This document shows, piece after piece, positions 45,519 to 53,302 of a DNA stretch of 64,000 nucleotides (positions are counted from its first letter, which is position 1; each line of letters starts with the position of its first letter). The notes beneath the pieces were generated by a model that saw nothing but the letters and a program-made list of their open reading frames with translations, was not told the origin of the DNA and ran no database searches. Origin of the DNA: Methanomicrobium sp. W14 (GTDB taxonomy: Archaea > Halobacteriota > Methanomicrobia > Methanomicrobiales > Methanomicrobiaceae); the NCBI RefSeq assembly GCF_017875315.1, contig NZ_JAGGMM010000002.1, positions 1 to 64,000 of the forward strand, in the 5' to 3' direction. A program made the translations under genes and the position numbers.

Positions 45519-46038
45519 CAGGTATCAGCTCTTTTAGTTCTTTCAGGTATTTTTCAGTCAGATCTCTGGCTTTTTCTTCATGTTCGGGTGTAATTTTGTC
45601 AAGGGTGTGTCTGATCTCAAAAAGTGTCTCTGCTGGGACAGGACATTTTTTGTCCACAATCTCGGAGAATATCTTTCTGAAGAGATATACCCTTTCTTCG
45701 GTGCCTTTTCTGTGTTGAATTATTTTTTCAAGCTTTTCTTTTCCTTCATTCGTTATTTCGTAGATGTTTTTGGAGCGGGCTCCCGTCCCGGCTATCCTGA
45801 TAAATCCGTCCTCTTCCATGTTCTTCAGTGTCGGGTACAAAGTCCCCTTGCTCGGGCTCCATACTCCTCCTGTCTTTTCGGACAGCTCTTTTATGATGTC
45901 ATAGCCGCTTTTTGGCTCTTTTTCAAGGGTGTGGAGAATATATATCCCTATAAATCCCCCGTGCCTTCCATGCCTCCGGGCTTCGTCAGGAGTGAAATGC
46001 CTGTGAAATCCGTGGAATTCAAAATCTTTTTCTTTCAT
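45499..46038 (-). CDS. PadR family transcriptional regulator
   Basis: Winged-helix PadR regulator, 179 residues. The core is GFIGIYILHTLEKEPKSGYDIIKELSEKTGGVWSPSKGTLYPTLKNMEEDGFI (about 27-80), then a wing and a long helical C-terminal dimerisation arm (about 100-175). The extra N-terminal His/Arg-rich segment (FHGFHRHFTPDEARRHGRHG) could bind metal. It heads the operon with the exporter, so most likely represses it and itself. A candidate operator lies about 60 bases upstream. Confidence 0.92.
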   Translation of the reverse strand: MKEKDFEFHGFHRHFTPDEARRHGRHGGFIGIYILHTLEKEPKSGYDIIKELSEKTGGVWSPSKGTLYPTLKNMEEDGFIRIAGTGARSKNIYEITNEGKEKLEKIIQHRKGTEERVYLFRKIFSEIVDKKCPVPAETLFEIRHTLDKITPEHEEKARDLTEKYLKELKELIPDESSNS

Positions 46039-46095
46039 CTCATGTCTTTCCTGTTTTATCTCATTATAGTTCGCAATAGCACTGTTCTATAAAGT

Positions 46096-46106
46096 ACTAT
46101 TATAGT
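46096..46106. promoter_or_regulatory. Candidate PadR operator
   Basis: The 11-base perfect palindrome ACTAT-T-ATAGT lies 58 bases before the padR start. Between it and the gene is further related sequence, with TATAGT near 46066 and GCACTGTTCTATA, which may be a second half-site. PadR autoregulation is usual for this family; assignment is positional. Confidence 0.4.
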
Positions 46107-46317
46107 GAATTTGTATTTATAGTTTTTTTTGAGTGCATACCTGTGAATGAGTGCGGGGTAAAAACGGAGCGGATGATATGCTGATAACCAATGGTTAAGG
46201 CGCATTTTTTTCCATGTAAACTAATACCCTGAAATAAGCGTATTTTAAGGTATAATCAAAAAAATTGTATTTCTTTAAAAGTTTTCCGGAGATTTGCTTT
46301 ATTTGTCCTGATATTTT

Positions 46318-46974
46318 TTAAGAATGGTCTGAATGCAAAAGGGGTAAGAAAATATCATCAATAATTTCAGCAACAGTTTCATCCGATATTGGTTCCTGAG
46401 TCAGAAGGATTTCATACCTCAATAAATCAAAGGGCAGCGATATTACCCGCGGACTGATTTTTTCCAGGTTTATCTCACCCCTGAGTTCGGCATTTTTCAA
46501 AATCGCAACCATGGCGGAGTTGAATTTTCCTGTATTCCTCAGGTTTTTTACCCGCGGAAAAGACAAGATAACTTCGTGTCCAAAATTTTCGGCCAGAAGC
46601 CCGTGTATCGTTTCAGCCCCTATAGCCTGCAGGGGTTTTACTGCGTTTTTGAGCAGAATAAGCAGGTCAGAACGCAGGTCACCAGTATCCGGAACTTCAT
46701 CCGGGATTTTTGGGGCATATTTGCGCAGTACAGCAATGACAAGCTTTGTTTTGCCCGGCCAGCGCCGGTATACCGCAGCTTTGTTAGTCTTTGCACGCTT
46801 TGCTACCGCTTCCATTGTAAAATGCCTGTAGCCTGATTCAAAGAGCTCGTTTTTGGCTGCCTGAAGGATGGCATCTTCAAGAACCTCACCGCGTCTGCGT
46901 TTTGCTGAAGAGTGTTTGTTTTGTCCTGCCGCCTGTTCGGACTGCGAAAAATTCTCTTCTTTTCCTTTGTTCAA
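46318..46974 (-). CDS. TetR family transcriptional regulator
   Basis: TetR/AcrR-type repressor, 218 residues. After a polar N-terminal tail the HTH is at about 40-75 (AVAKRAKTNKAAVYRRWPGKTKLV as recognition helix context), preceded by the helix ILQAAKNELFESGYRHFTME. The C-terminal domain is helical and would hold the ligand pocket. It is divergent from a 14-helix MFS exporter, with a palindromic operator in the gap, so ligand is presumably an exporter substrate. The TATA and operator for both genes lie in the same 124 bases. Confidence 0.92.
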   Translation of the reverse strand: MNKGKEENFSQSEQAAGQNKHSSAKRRRGEVLEDAILQAAKNELFESGYRHFTMEAVAKRAKTNKAAVYRRWPGKTKLVIAVLRKYAPKIPDEVPDTGDLRSDLLILLKNAVKPLQAIGAETIHGLLAENFGHEVILSFPRVKNLRNTGKFNSAMVAILKNAELRGEINLEKISPRVISLPFDLLRYEILLTQEPISDETVAEIIDDIFLPLLHSDHS

Positions 46975-47050
46975 CTGCTTTCTCCTCTTTTCAAATTCTA
47001 TTATGTTGCATTTTCCTTAAGTATAATATACCCCTCTGTCCATATTATTA

Positions 47051-47070
47051 GATACGGTACGTTCCGTATC
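47051..47070. promoter_or_regulatory. TetR-type palindromic operator
   Basis: GATACGG, six bases, CCGTATC: two perfect seven-base arms centred between the divergent tetR (start 46974) and MFS (start 47099) genes. TetR/AcrR family operators are typically this length and symmetry. It lies 29 bases before the exporter start, in position to block its promoter. Confidence 0.72.
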
Positions 47071-47098
47071 TTAATTAACTCTGAAGGAAATATTTCGT

Positions 47099-48523
47099 AT
47101 GGCGGAAAACAATACAGTTTTTTCAAAGTCTCAAAAAGAAAAAATAGACCCTTTTGTGATGAAAGCAGCCGTTGTCCTGGCAGCGGGAAGTATTGTACCT
47201 CTGCTTGATTCGACTATGGTCAATGTGGCCGTTAATTCTGTTGCTGTTGACCTGAGTACTACTGTGTCTGTCATTCAGTGGGTTATTACAGGGTACATGC
47301 TGGCCATGGCCCTTGCTATACCTGTCTCGGGCTGGGCCGGCAGTCGTTTTGGAGGAAAACGGGTTTATATTTTTTCGTTAATTCTGTTTCTGGCAGGTTC
47401 AGTACTTTCTTCTCTGTCATGGAACGCCGAAACACTGATTGTATTCCGGCTCATTCAGGGTTTTGGTGCAGGGCTGATGTTTACGACTATGCAAACCCTG
47501 CTTGTTCAAATCTCAGGCGGCGAGCATCTGGGTCTTTTGATGTCATATGTAAGTATTCCCGCTGTAATGGGTCCTGTCCTTGGGCCTGTACTTGGAGGTT
47601 TTATTGTAAGCAGCCTTAACTGGCGCTGGATTTTTTACGTGAACATCCCTGTAACCATAATCGCGGTTCTGCTGACCTGGTATGTAGTGCCCGGGGATAA
47701 AAAATCTGATAATGAGTTTTCAATGGACTGGCCTGGCATATTTCTGCTTTCTCCGGCTATTGCAACCATAATATACGGAATTTCCATGGTCAGTTCCGGG
47801 GGAGGATTTGCAGGCAGTGCAGTCCTTGTGCCGCTTGGTATAGGTATTTTGCTTCTGGGGGTATTCGTTGTCCGTTCTTTGAACCTGAAAAAAAAGCCTG
47901 TACTGGATTTGCGTCTCTTCCGGTCGAAAAATTTCTCGGCCTCCTGTATTCTGCTTTTTCTTCTGGGAGTTGTTTTGAACGGGGCTATGCTTCTTCTTCC
48001 TCTGTATTTCCAGCAGGTTCGTGGTGAAAGTGTTTTGTATACAGGCTTACTGCTGATACCTCAGGGAATAGGGACCCTGCTTACAAGGGGATGGTTCGGG
48101 AGGCTTACCGACAGCTTTGGTTCACGTCAGATAGTAATGGTAAGCCTAGTTATGACCGTATTGGGTACGCTTCCGTTTGCCTTTGCAGATGAGGCTACCA
48201 GTCCGTTGTTGCTTGCGGCTGCTCTTGTTCTGCGTGGAGCTGGGATTGGCGGGCTCTTCAGTCCGGTTATGGTCTCAGCCTATGTCGGAATTGAAAAAGA
48301 ACATATTTCTGATGCCAGCATAGCGACAAGAAGCCTGCAGAATATAGGAGGTGCATTCGGGCCGGCGGTTCTGGCTACAGTTGTCGGGTACCAGCTACAG
48401 GGCGACTTCGTATATAGCGTTCGGGATATTGCAGGTGCATACAATGCCACTTTCTGGTGGTTGATAGTCTTAACCATAATCGGGCTTATTCCGGCTTTGT
48501 TTTTGTCAGTACACAGAAAATAG
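47099..48523 (+). CDS. MFS transporter, DHA2 type (TetR-controlled exporter)
   Basis: A 474-residue, 14-helix exporter. Helix 1 contains LLDSTMVNVAVNSVAVDL, motif A is GSRFGGKRVYIF (about 80-91), motif C-like VMGPVLGPVLGGFIVSS lies near 159-175. Divergent from the TetR repressor gene, with their operator between; the repressor probably senses a compound and releases both. ATG at 47099, 29 bases beyond the operator, has no strong Shine-Dalgarno, suggesting a short leader. Fourth DHA2-like exporter in this window. Confidence 0.93.
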   Translation: MAENNTVFSKSQKEKIDPFVMKAAVVLAAGSIVPLLDSTMVNVAVNSVAVDLSTTVSVIQWVITGYMLAMALAIPVSGWAGSRFGGKRVYIFSLILFLAGSVLSSLSWNAETLIVFRLIQGFGAGLMFTTMQTLLVQISGGEHLGLLMSYVSIPAVMGPVLGPVLGGFIVSSLNWRWIFYVNIPVTIIAVLLTWYVVPGDKKSDNEFSMDWPGIFLLSPAIATIIYGISMVSSGGGFAGSAVLVPLGIGILLLGVFVVRSLNLKKKPVLDLRLFRSKNFSASCILLFLLGVVLNGAMLLLPLYFQQVRGESVLYTGLLLIPQGIGTLLTRGWFGRLTDSFGSRQIVMVSLVMTVLGTLPFAFADEATSPLLLAAALVLRGAGIGGLFSPVMVSAYVGIEKEHISDASIATRSLQNIGGAFGPAVLATVVGYQLQGDFVYSVRDIAGAYNATFWWLIVLTIIGLIPALFLSVHRK

Positions 48524-48643
48524 TGGAGAAAAAAAGATTTGTAAACCGGCCTGGAGGAAAAGAATAAAGATTCAGTAATCAATTTATTTAAAACCCTGAA
48601 TTTTTGTTCTTCCCTGAATCGGAAAAAAAGTTGTCTGAAAAAA

Positions 48644-48850
48644 TTATTCCGATACTTTTTCAAGGATTTTTTCTATATTGTCTATCTTTTTTTCCATCCT
48701 CTCAAGACTCTGCCTGAGAGATATGATTTCAAATTTTATATCGGATATTTCGGCTTTTTCTGCCGATGATTTTTCAGCCATATTTTCAGCCCAGTCTTTC
48801 AGCGCTTTTGTGTCGCCTTCGGTGAATATTCCGGTCAGTTTTGTGTTCAT
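48644..48850 (-). CDS. Small coiled-coil protein, soluble paralogue
   Basis: A 68-residue protein of unknown function, almost entirely a coiled coil from about 25 to the end (FEIISLRQSLERMEKKIDNIEKILEKVSE, heptad-like). It has no membrane segment. Its last 15 residues resemble the C-terminus of the neighbouring membrane protein, which ends KKVDKISDILEKVSE. It is third in a short operon begun by an ArsR-type regulator. It may pair with that tail to form a hetero-coiled coil. Confidence 0.72.
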   Translation of the reverse strand: MNTKLTGIFTEGDTKALKDWAENMAEKSSAEKAEISDIKFEIISLRQSLERMEKKIDNIEKILEKVSE

Positions 48851-48904
48851 TCCAATTATCCTCTTTTTTTTGGTTTCGAAAGTCTTTTTGGAGAGAATTT
48901 ATTT

Positions 48905-49285
48905 TTACTCCGAGACCTTTTCAAGGATATCAGAGATTTTGTCGACTTTTTTCTCCAGCGAGTCCACTGACGCCTTAAGGGTTTTAATCTCGTCACGTGT
49001 TTCGGAAACACCGTTTTTTGCAACCATTGCGTCCATGTAAGTCTCAAGCCATTCCTTAATCTTTGCTCCGGCTATGCAGAGAACGATAATTACAAAGATC
49101 ACAGGCAAAACGTAGTAAAGTATAGAGGCCATGGAAAAGACCATCATGGCAAGACCACCTGCTGTGCCTGTCATCCCGAAAACGGATGCCAGGCATGCGG
49201 CAAAAAGAAGTACGAACACAAGGGCCATGAGTAAAATTACAGCCTTTGTAATCCAGTGAAAGTTTTTGACAGTTTCAAAATTCAT
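48905..49285 (-). CDS. Two-helix membrane protein with C-terminal coiled coil
   Basis: A 126-residue protein with two transmembrane helices (about 13-34 and 40-73, the second long enough to be two) and a cytoplasmic coiled coil (about 95-126) ending DKISDILEKVSE. The end matches the downstream small protein, indicating duplication. Function unknown. It follows the ArsR gene by two bases and precedes the soluble paralogue by 54 bases; together they look like a regulator plus a membrane target. Confidence 0.75.
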   Translation of the reverse strand: MNFETVKNFHWITKAVILLMALVFVLLFAACLASVFGMTGTAGGLAMMVFSMASILYYVLPVIFVIIVLCIAGAKIKEWLETYMDAMVAKNGVSETRDEIKTLKASVDSLEKKVDKISDILEKVSE

Positions 49286-49287
49286 CT

Positions 49288-49590
49288 TTATTCATCTCCA
49301 AGTTTTTCAATGAGGCCGAGGCTGACCGGCAGTTCAAAGGGCAGCGCCCCGTAATATCTCTTAAGATAGGGCGGCTCCTCTCCGACGCGGTTTGTCCCTT
49401 TTACAAGACCCGCCTTTTCAAACTGTTTGAGGTAAATGTTTACCAGTGGACGGGAGATTCCGACCTCTTCTGATATCTCCCGTGCAAATTTCTCTTCATG
49501 CGCAATCGATCTGAGAATGTGAAGCCTCTGTTCGTTTCCAAGAAATTTCAGTACCTTTGCAAGTTCTGTGACTGTCGCAGGTCTTTGCAT
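49288..49590 (-). CDS. ArsR family winged-helix regulator
   Basis: A 100-residue HTH regulator. LAKVLKFLGNEQRLHILRSIAHEEKFAREISEEVGISRPLVNIYLKQFEKAGLVKG is a classic ArsR core (about 9-65). There are no Cys metal ligands of the CXC type, so it probably senses something other than arsenic or cadmium. The operon continues with two small related proteins. The ATG at 49590 lies five bases from a near-perfect dyad (49595-49618), which suggests autoregulation of a leaderless transcript. Confidence 0.9.
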   Translation of the reverse strand: MQRPATVTELAKVLKFLGNEQRLHILRSIAHEEKFAREISEEVGISRPLVNIYLKQFEKAGLVKGTNRVGEEPPYLKRYYGALPFELPVSLGLIEKLGDE

Positions 49591-49594
49591 GAGT

Positions 49595-49618
49595 ATGTGT
49601 TTATTTATTTTTACACAT
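49595..49618. promoter_or_regulatory. Candidate ArsR operator overlapping the promoter
   Basis: ATGTGT, twelve A/T bases, ACACAT: perfect six-base arms immediately upstream of the arsR start. The A/T spacer resembles the TATA box of that transcript, so binding would shut the promoter. ArsR operators are commonly such dyads. Confidence 0.55.
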
Positions 49619-49788
49619 GATAAATTTTTTTGAAAGAATGCCGTTTTAATTCTTTCACGAAAAAAGGGTTAGATGTTACGTCAAAACAAAAAAAGAGCGT
49701 TTTCTAAATTAATCCATGCAGAAAATTTTAGGGAGGATTATTTTTTGTCTGAAAGGGCGGGGCGGGTAGTTTTGATTTTTTTGAAATA

Positions 49789-50151
49789 TTAAAAAAATTC
49801 AGATGAATTCATCAGAACGTACACTAAAATCCAGAGTATCACCAGAAAAATACAGAATTTCGAACCTTCGGGCCAGCCCTCTGTTCCGGGACTAAAAATA
49901 CCGCCTGAAAACGCCTCTCTTACAAAAAAGACTGATGAAACAAGAAATACGATTCCAAGACCTGTTCCGGAAAGGTATACCGGGGTAAAGACAAGGATAT
50001 CAAGCATTTGGGGGATAATTTCATAGGAGATTCCGTAATGCCCTCCAAGCCCGATTGATATGAACAGCATTCCGACAGCTGCGCATAAAAGCGCTGCAAC
50101 AAGGTTCTGAATTTTTCCGGGTTTTAATCCCAGATGATTGCTTATCTTCAT
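49789..50151 (-). CDS. Small membrane protein of unknown function
   Basis: A 120-residue protein with three or four hydrophobic helices (about 15-37, 45-62, 66-80, 98-117). Loops are short; the segment GGIFSPGTEGWPEGSKFC lies between the last two. No recognisable family. The chain is preceded by a positively charged start (MKISNHLGLKPGKIQ), placing the N-terminus inside. It is an isolated gene beside AT-rich DNA and a gene remnant. The ORF has good codon character but a confident function cannot be stated. Confidence 0.62.
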   Translation of the reverse strand: MKISNHLGLKPGKIQNLVAALLCAAVGMLFISIGLGGHYGISYEIIPQMLDILVFTPVYLSGTGLGIVFLVSSVFFVREAFSGGIFSPGTEGWPEGSKFCIFLVILWILVYVLMNSSEFF

Positions 50152-50227
50152 TTTTAACTTCCTTTATATTAATTAAAAATAAGAAAAAGATTTATTGATT
50201 AGATATCAAAATCATCTTTTTCTTAAT

Positions 50228-50455
50228 TTAGATGTATGAATAGAGATAATTTTTCCAAGTTCCACTAATAGATTGGCCTGAAGGTGCATCTACATGCATA
50301 ATTCCGGAAATTTCTTGTGAGTATCCATAACTTCCAATCCATTCAACGCCAAATTTTCCTTTCTTTTCCTGAATTTTGCCAACCTGATATTCAGGTTTGA
50401 TAAAAATTGAGTGAACGCCCCATTTTAATCTCGCCCATGGAGAATACGATATTAA
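50228..50455 (-). pseudogene. Remnant of an exported or beta-rich protein gene
   Basis: Read on the minus strand an open stretch of about 74 codons, ending in TAA at 50228-50230, encodes YSPWARLKWGVHSIFIKPE and later EISGIMHVDAPSGQSISGTW, a protein-like, aromatic- and glycine-rich sequence. No ATG, GTG or TTG start precedes it; the frame opens directly after a stop at 50456. It therefore looks like the C-terminal scrap of a lost gene. It has no obvious family. Confidence 0.45.
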
Positions 50456-50465
50456 TTATTATATA

Positions 50466-50489
50466 CTATCTCACTATGTTCTTGAACTA
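50466..50489 (-). repeat. 24-base repeated sequence, copy A
   Basis: Plus-strand reads CTATCTCACTATG, two bases, CTTGAACTA. A copy with three differences is at 55234-55257. Both lie directly upstream, in the minus sense, of decayed or structured sequence. They could be ends of an old mobile element or promoter elements. Confidence 0.45.
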
Positions 50490-50748
50490 ACATTGAGCTA
50501 TAATAATAATTTGTAGTTTTTAGTTATGTAATAATTATGGATTTGTAAATTAAATGATGATTTGAGATATTTAACAAAAGATTTCTTAGATTGAGCATAT
50601 ATATAAATCATTTAATATAACTCATGTCTCTGCGCGTATATCTTTGTGTGCTCCAGATTTTAATGTTTTTGTTCTTTGAGAGAAGAATCTCTCTGTTTAT
50701 CCTTTATCCAATTTTAGGGATTCTATAAAATATTTATTGCCTTATTTT

Positions 50749-51537
50749 TCACGGCTGCATGCGGTGCTCACCGACAATGTCCTTAAATATCTCCTCTTCG
50801 CTGCGGGTATCGCAAAAACGGCTGAAAAATCTGTTTACATTTTTGATGTCTCTTACAAGAAATTTGACGGCTCCGGGGTGTTCCGGGGTTACCGCCTGTC
50901 CCATGTCGATTATGATGTGCTTCTCCCCGTCATAGAGGATGTTGAACTCCGAAAGGTCGGCATGTACAAGACCTGCATCGTTGAAAAGAGTCTTCATGTC
51001 TGCAAGAACGGCCATATAAACCCTTTCACCTTCTTCTTTTGTAAGGGCAGCCTGCCTTAACTGCGGGTAAGCCTTCTCGTTTTCTCCGCAAAATTTCATC
51101 AGAAGAATGTTTTTGTCAAAAAAAATAGGGCCGGGGCAGTTTATGCCGGCGTCTTTGGCACGCTTAAGGTTTGAGTACTCCTTTTTTGTCCAGGCAAATA
51201 TCACTTCCTTTTTGGATTTCCTGACGGATGAAAATCTCGGGTCGCCTGCCATGTATTCCCCCATTTTGTTGAAGTTTGCAGATTGTATTCTGTAAATCTT
51301 TATTGCAATGGAATTTTTGTCGGAATCCTCACCGTAGAAGACGTTTGCCTCCTTTCCTGTGGAAATTGACCCCCCGATTGCAGATATTTTTCCCTTGTGG
51401 ACCAGTTTATAAAGGGCGATAAGGGTCTGGTCGTCAAAGACGTTCTCCATCACCTTCATCTGGTCGGCATCCTTTATCCTGACGCCTTTTTCCTCGACTT
51501 CGCGGTCAAACTTCTTAATAAGATCAATGTCCTTCAA
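50749..51537 (-). CDS. rio1: Rio1-type serine protein kinase
   Basis: Atypical kinase of 262 residues acting in small-subunit rRNA maturation. GGSISTGKEANVFYG (about 54-68) is the RIO P-loop, catalytic loop LVHADLSEFNILY (about 189-201) with Asp and Asn, metal-binding DMGQAV (about 211-216), and the N-terminal helical part belongs to the RIO1 subfamily. In archaea it usually neighbours the Pno1-type KH gene and eIF1A, but here the KH gene is far away, at 22 kb. The right side of the gene abuts AT-rich intergenic DNA. Confidence 0.95.
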   Translation of the reverse strand: MKDIDLIKKFDREVEEKGVRIKDADQMKVMENVFDDQTLIALYKLVHKGKISAIGGSISTGKEANVFYGEDSDKNSIAIKIYRIQSANFNKMGEYMAGDPRFSSVRKSKKEVIFAWTKKEYSNLKRAKDAGINCPGPIFFDKNILLMKFCGENEKAYPQLRQAALTKEEGERVYMAVLADMKTLFNDAGLVHADLSEFNILYDGEKHIIIDMGQAVTPEHPGAVKFLVRDIKNVNRFFSRFCDTRSEEEIFKDIVGEHRMQP

Positions 51538-51846
51538 TAACGCACCAGTTTAGATTATTTTTATTATCCTGAAAAATTGTTCTTTACTTAGATAATTCTA
51601 ACCATTCGGGATAAAGGGTGGGGGAAAGTTTCGTGAGACCTGAGTGCCGGCTGAAAAAAACTATATGGGGGCTGAATCACGAAATCAATTAATTTATGAG
51701 GCCTGAAAATGAAGGGCAGCACAAATATGTTATTTAATTAGTAAATGTATATTTTTAACTAGAAATAGTTATTTTATATTATAGATATATCCAATGTGAC
51801 AAAAGTATATGTTGTATATCCTCTCAAATCTTCAAAAGAGGATATT
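51538..51846. other. Intergenic region, 309 bases
   Basis: AT-rich region between rio1 (leftwards) and an orphan sensor-like gene (rightwards). Includes an ORB-like G-tract ATAAAGGGTGGGGG near 51612-51625 that lacks the preceding dyad, so I do not call it an origin box. TATA-like sequences TATTTTATATTATAG near 51770-51785 may serve the right-hand gene. Confidence 0.45.
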
Positions 51847-52359
51847 ATGAGAATTTGTATTAGAGCAAAAATTCTTATTGTAATGCTTGCAGTTCTTGGT
51901 TTTGCCTCTTTGCAGGACTCAAATGCACTAAGCAGCTATATAGCGTCAGAAGCGAAGTCAATTGGTGAGATGTCAATAGAAGAGAGCACCACGGCTCTTA
52001 CAGGCCTCGGGGTAAGGCTTGTCAAAACAAAGGCAGAAGATGTGGCAGGGCAGGTTGAGATATACCTGAAAGAGCATCCTGATATGACAATAAGAGACCT
52101 TCAGAATGATGAGTATTTTCAGTCTATAATAGTTCAGCCTGTCGGTGAAACCGGTTTTACGACGGGAATGGATGCCGACAGTCTTGTCATACTTTTCCAC
52201 AAAAATCCTTCTGACGTGGGAATTAATCTTCACAGCCTGAAGGACTCAAATCCGCAGTACTACAAACTCCAGCAGAGCGGCTGGGGATATATTGATACAA
52301 GCGGCTATTACAGGTTTATCCAAAAATCCGGGATTTATTTTATTTTTATGATTCCATAA
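51847..52359 (+). CDS. Orphan Cache-like sensory domain protein
   Basis: About 170 residues with an N-terminal hydrophobic segment (IRAKILIVMLAVLGFASL), then a Cache-type fold: IEESTTALTGLGVRLVKTKAEDVAGQVEIYLKEHPD, QPVGETGFTTGMDADSLVILFHKNPSDVGINLHSLKDSNP and a WGYIDTSGYYRF strand. Such domains normally sit in front of histidine kinase or chemotaxis modules, but here the chain ends after the domain. I start at the ATG at 51847, preceded by AGAGGA; a GTG at 51796 is in frame. It may be a periplasmic ligand binder, a truncated sensor, or a small regulatory partner of a kinase. Confidence 0.72.
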   Translation: MRICIRAKILIVMLAVLGFASLQDSNALSSYIASEAKSIGEMSIEESTTALTGLGVRLVKTKAEDVAGQVEIYLKEHPDMTIRDLQNDEYFQSIIVQPVGETGFTTGMDADSLVILFHKNPSDVGINLHSLKDSNPQYYKLQQSGWGYIDTSGYYRFIQKSGIYFIFMIP

Positions 52360-52387
52360 AATTTTATTGAAAAATAAATCACCTTTG

Positions 52388-53248
52388 TTAGCTGTTTTCA
52401 CTTATATATTCCATAATTTCAGCATTTTTTGGCATTAAATATCCTATAGTAAATCCTTTTACGTCAGTTCCCGCGTAGACATATATTCTGGCTCCTTTTT
52501 TTGCACTATAATTATAGTATTTCAAATAATCAGAAGAGTTGCGGGTGTTTAGATCATCATATAGAACAGGGAATACCTTTTCTATTGATTTATACGGGTT
52601 ATGCGATGAACCAAGCTGGCAGAATGAGTTGTCTTTCATCATGTACGCTTCTCCGTCATTGCCCATAAGTAAAGACCTTGAAAGGTATTCGCCGGTTATT
52701 TCATTGCATTTTGTTATTATCTGGAGGTGTCCGTCGTCATTTTCAATGACCATGCCTGCGGTGTACCTTGGTGAACTTATTGTCTCGGCTTCTGCACCAG
52801 CAACAGGTGCCGGGATTGTTTCATTAATTTTTTGAGTTGTATTCTGTGTTTTTTCAGGGACTGTCGTGTTAGTTTTATTGCTTGTCGCAGTTTCATTAAT
52901 TTTTTGAGTTGTATTCTGCGTTTTTTCAGGGACTGTCGTGTTAGTTTTATTGTTTAGCGTAGTTTCACTGATTTTTTGCGTAATATTCTGCGTTTTTTCA
53001 GGACTCCTCGCAGGAATTATATTGTATACAGCAATTTCACTGATTTTTTGCGTAATATTCTGCGTTTTTCCAGGAGTTATCGTGGGAGTTGCGTTGTATA
53101 CCATGGTTTCATTGATTTCTGTTGAATTTTGTATTTCTTTCAGTACGTTGGCAGACGCCTGGTATCCAGTACAGCCTGCAAAAAAACAAAATACTAAAAG
53201 AACGACCGGAATTAATGCTATAGCCAGACAGTTAAAAATTTCAGCCAT
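52388..53248 (-). CDS. Lipoprotein with 72-bp tandem-repeat stalk and unknown C-terminal domain
   Basis: A 286-residue exported protein. Signal with lipobox FCFFAGC (Cys about 27), then a stalk of four 24-residue repeats (consensus KTQNITQKISET with TNTTVPE), each with two or three N-X-T/S sequons, then a globular domain from about 150: SPRYTAGMVIENDDGHLQIITKCNEITGEYLSRSLL and later KGARIYVYAGTDVKGFTIGYLM. It resembles archaeal surface lipoproteins in which a glycosylated stalk holds a binding domain off the membrane. Repeats 3 and 4 are nearly identical at the DNA level, so copy number probably varies. Function of the head is unknown. Confidence 0.8.
   Translation of the reverse strand: MAEIFNCLAIALIPVVLLVFCFFAGCTGYQASANVLKEIQNSTEINETMVYNATPTITPGKTQNITQKISEIAVYNIIPARSPEKTQNITQKISETTLNNKTNTTVPEKTQNTTQKINETATSNKTNTTVPEKTQNTTQKINETIPAPVAGAEAETISSPRYTAGMVIENDDGHLQIITKCNEITGEYLSRSLLMGNDGEAYMMKDNSFCQLGSSHNPYKSIEKVFPVLYDDLNTRNSSDYLKYYNYSAKKGARIYVYAGTDVKGFTIGYLMPKNAEIMEYISENS
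52819..53106 (-). repeat. Four 72-bp tandem repeats in a lipoprotein gene
   Basis: Units begin at 52819, 52891, 52963 and 53035, each recognisable by TTTCA(T/C)T(A/G)AT, with a fifth partial start at 53107. Period is 72 bases, 24 codons, so the frame is preserved under gain or loss of units. The two left units differ by only a few bases, the two right are more diverged and share GCGTAATATTCTGCG. Confidence 0.85.
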
Positions 53249-53302
53249 ACAACTAAATGCATATCAATAAAGATAAGTTTTGCGGCAAAAGAAGTATTTT
53301 TT

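Larger units (their letters stand above)
50152..50748. other. 597-base AT-rich region with a gene remnant
   Basis: The left half holds a decayed reading frame on the minus strand (50228-50455), described separately. To its right at 50466-50489 is one copy of a 24-base sequence that recurs near 55.2 kb. The remainder is AT-rich. No complete gene is visible. Confidence 0.5.

Noticed and set aside
51612-51625. G-rich ATAAAGGGTGGGGG near an intergenic region
   Set aside because: It resembles the origin-box G-string but has no TTCCA/TGGAA dyad and no partner site.
42067-53248. PGF-CTERM sorting signals on the exported proteins as archaeosortase substrates
   Set aside because: The lipoproteins end in GNWTVSVEQA and EYISENS; neither has a PGF motif, helix and basic tail.
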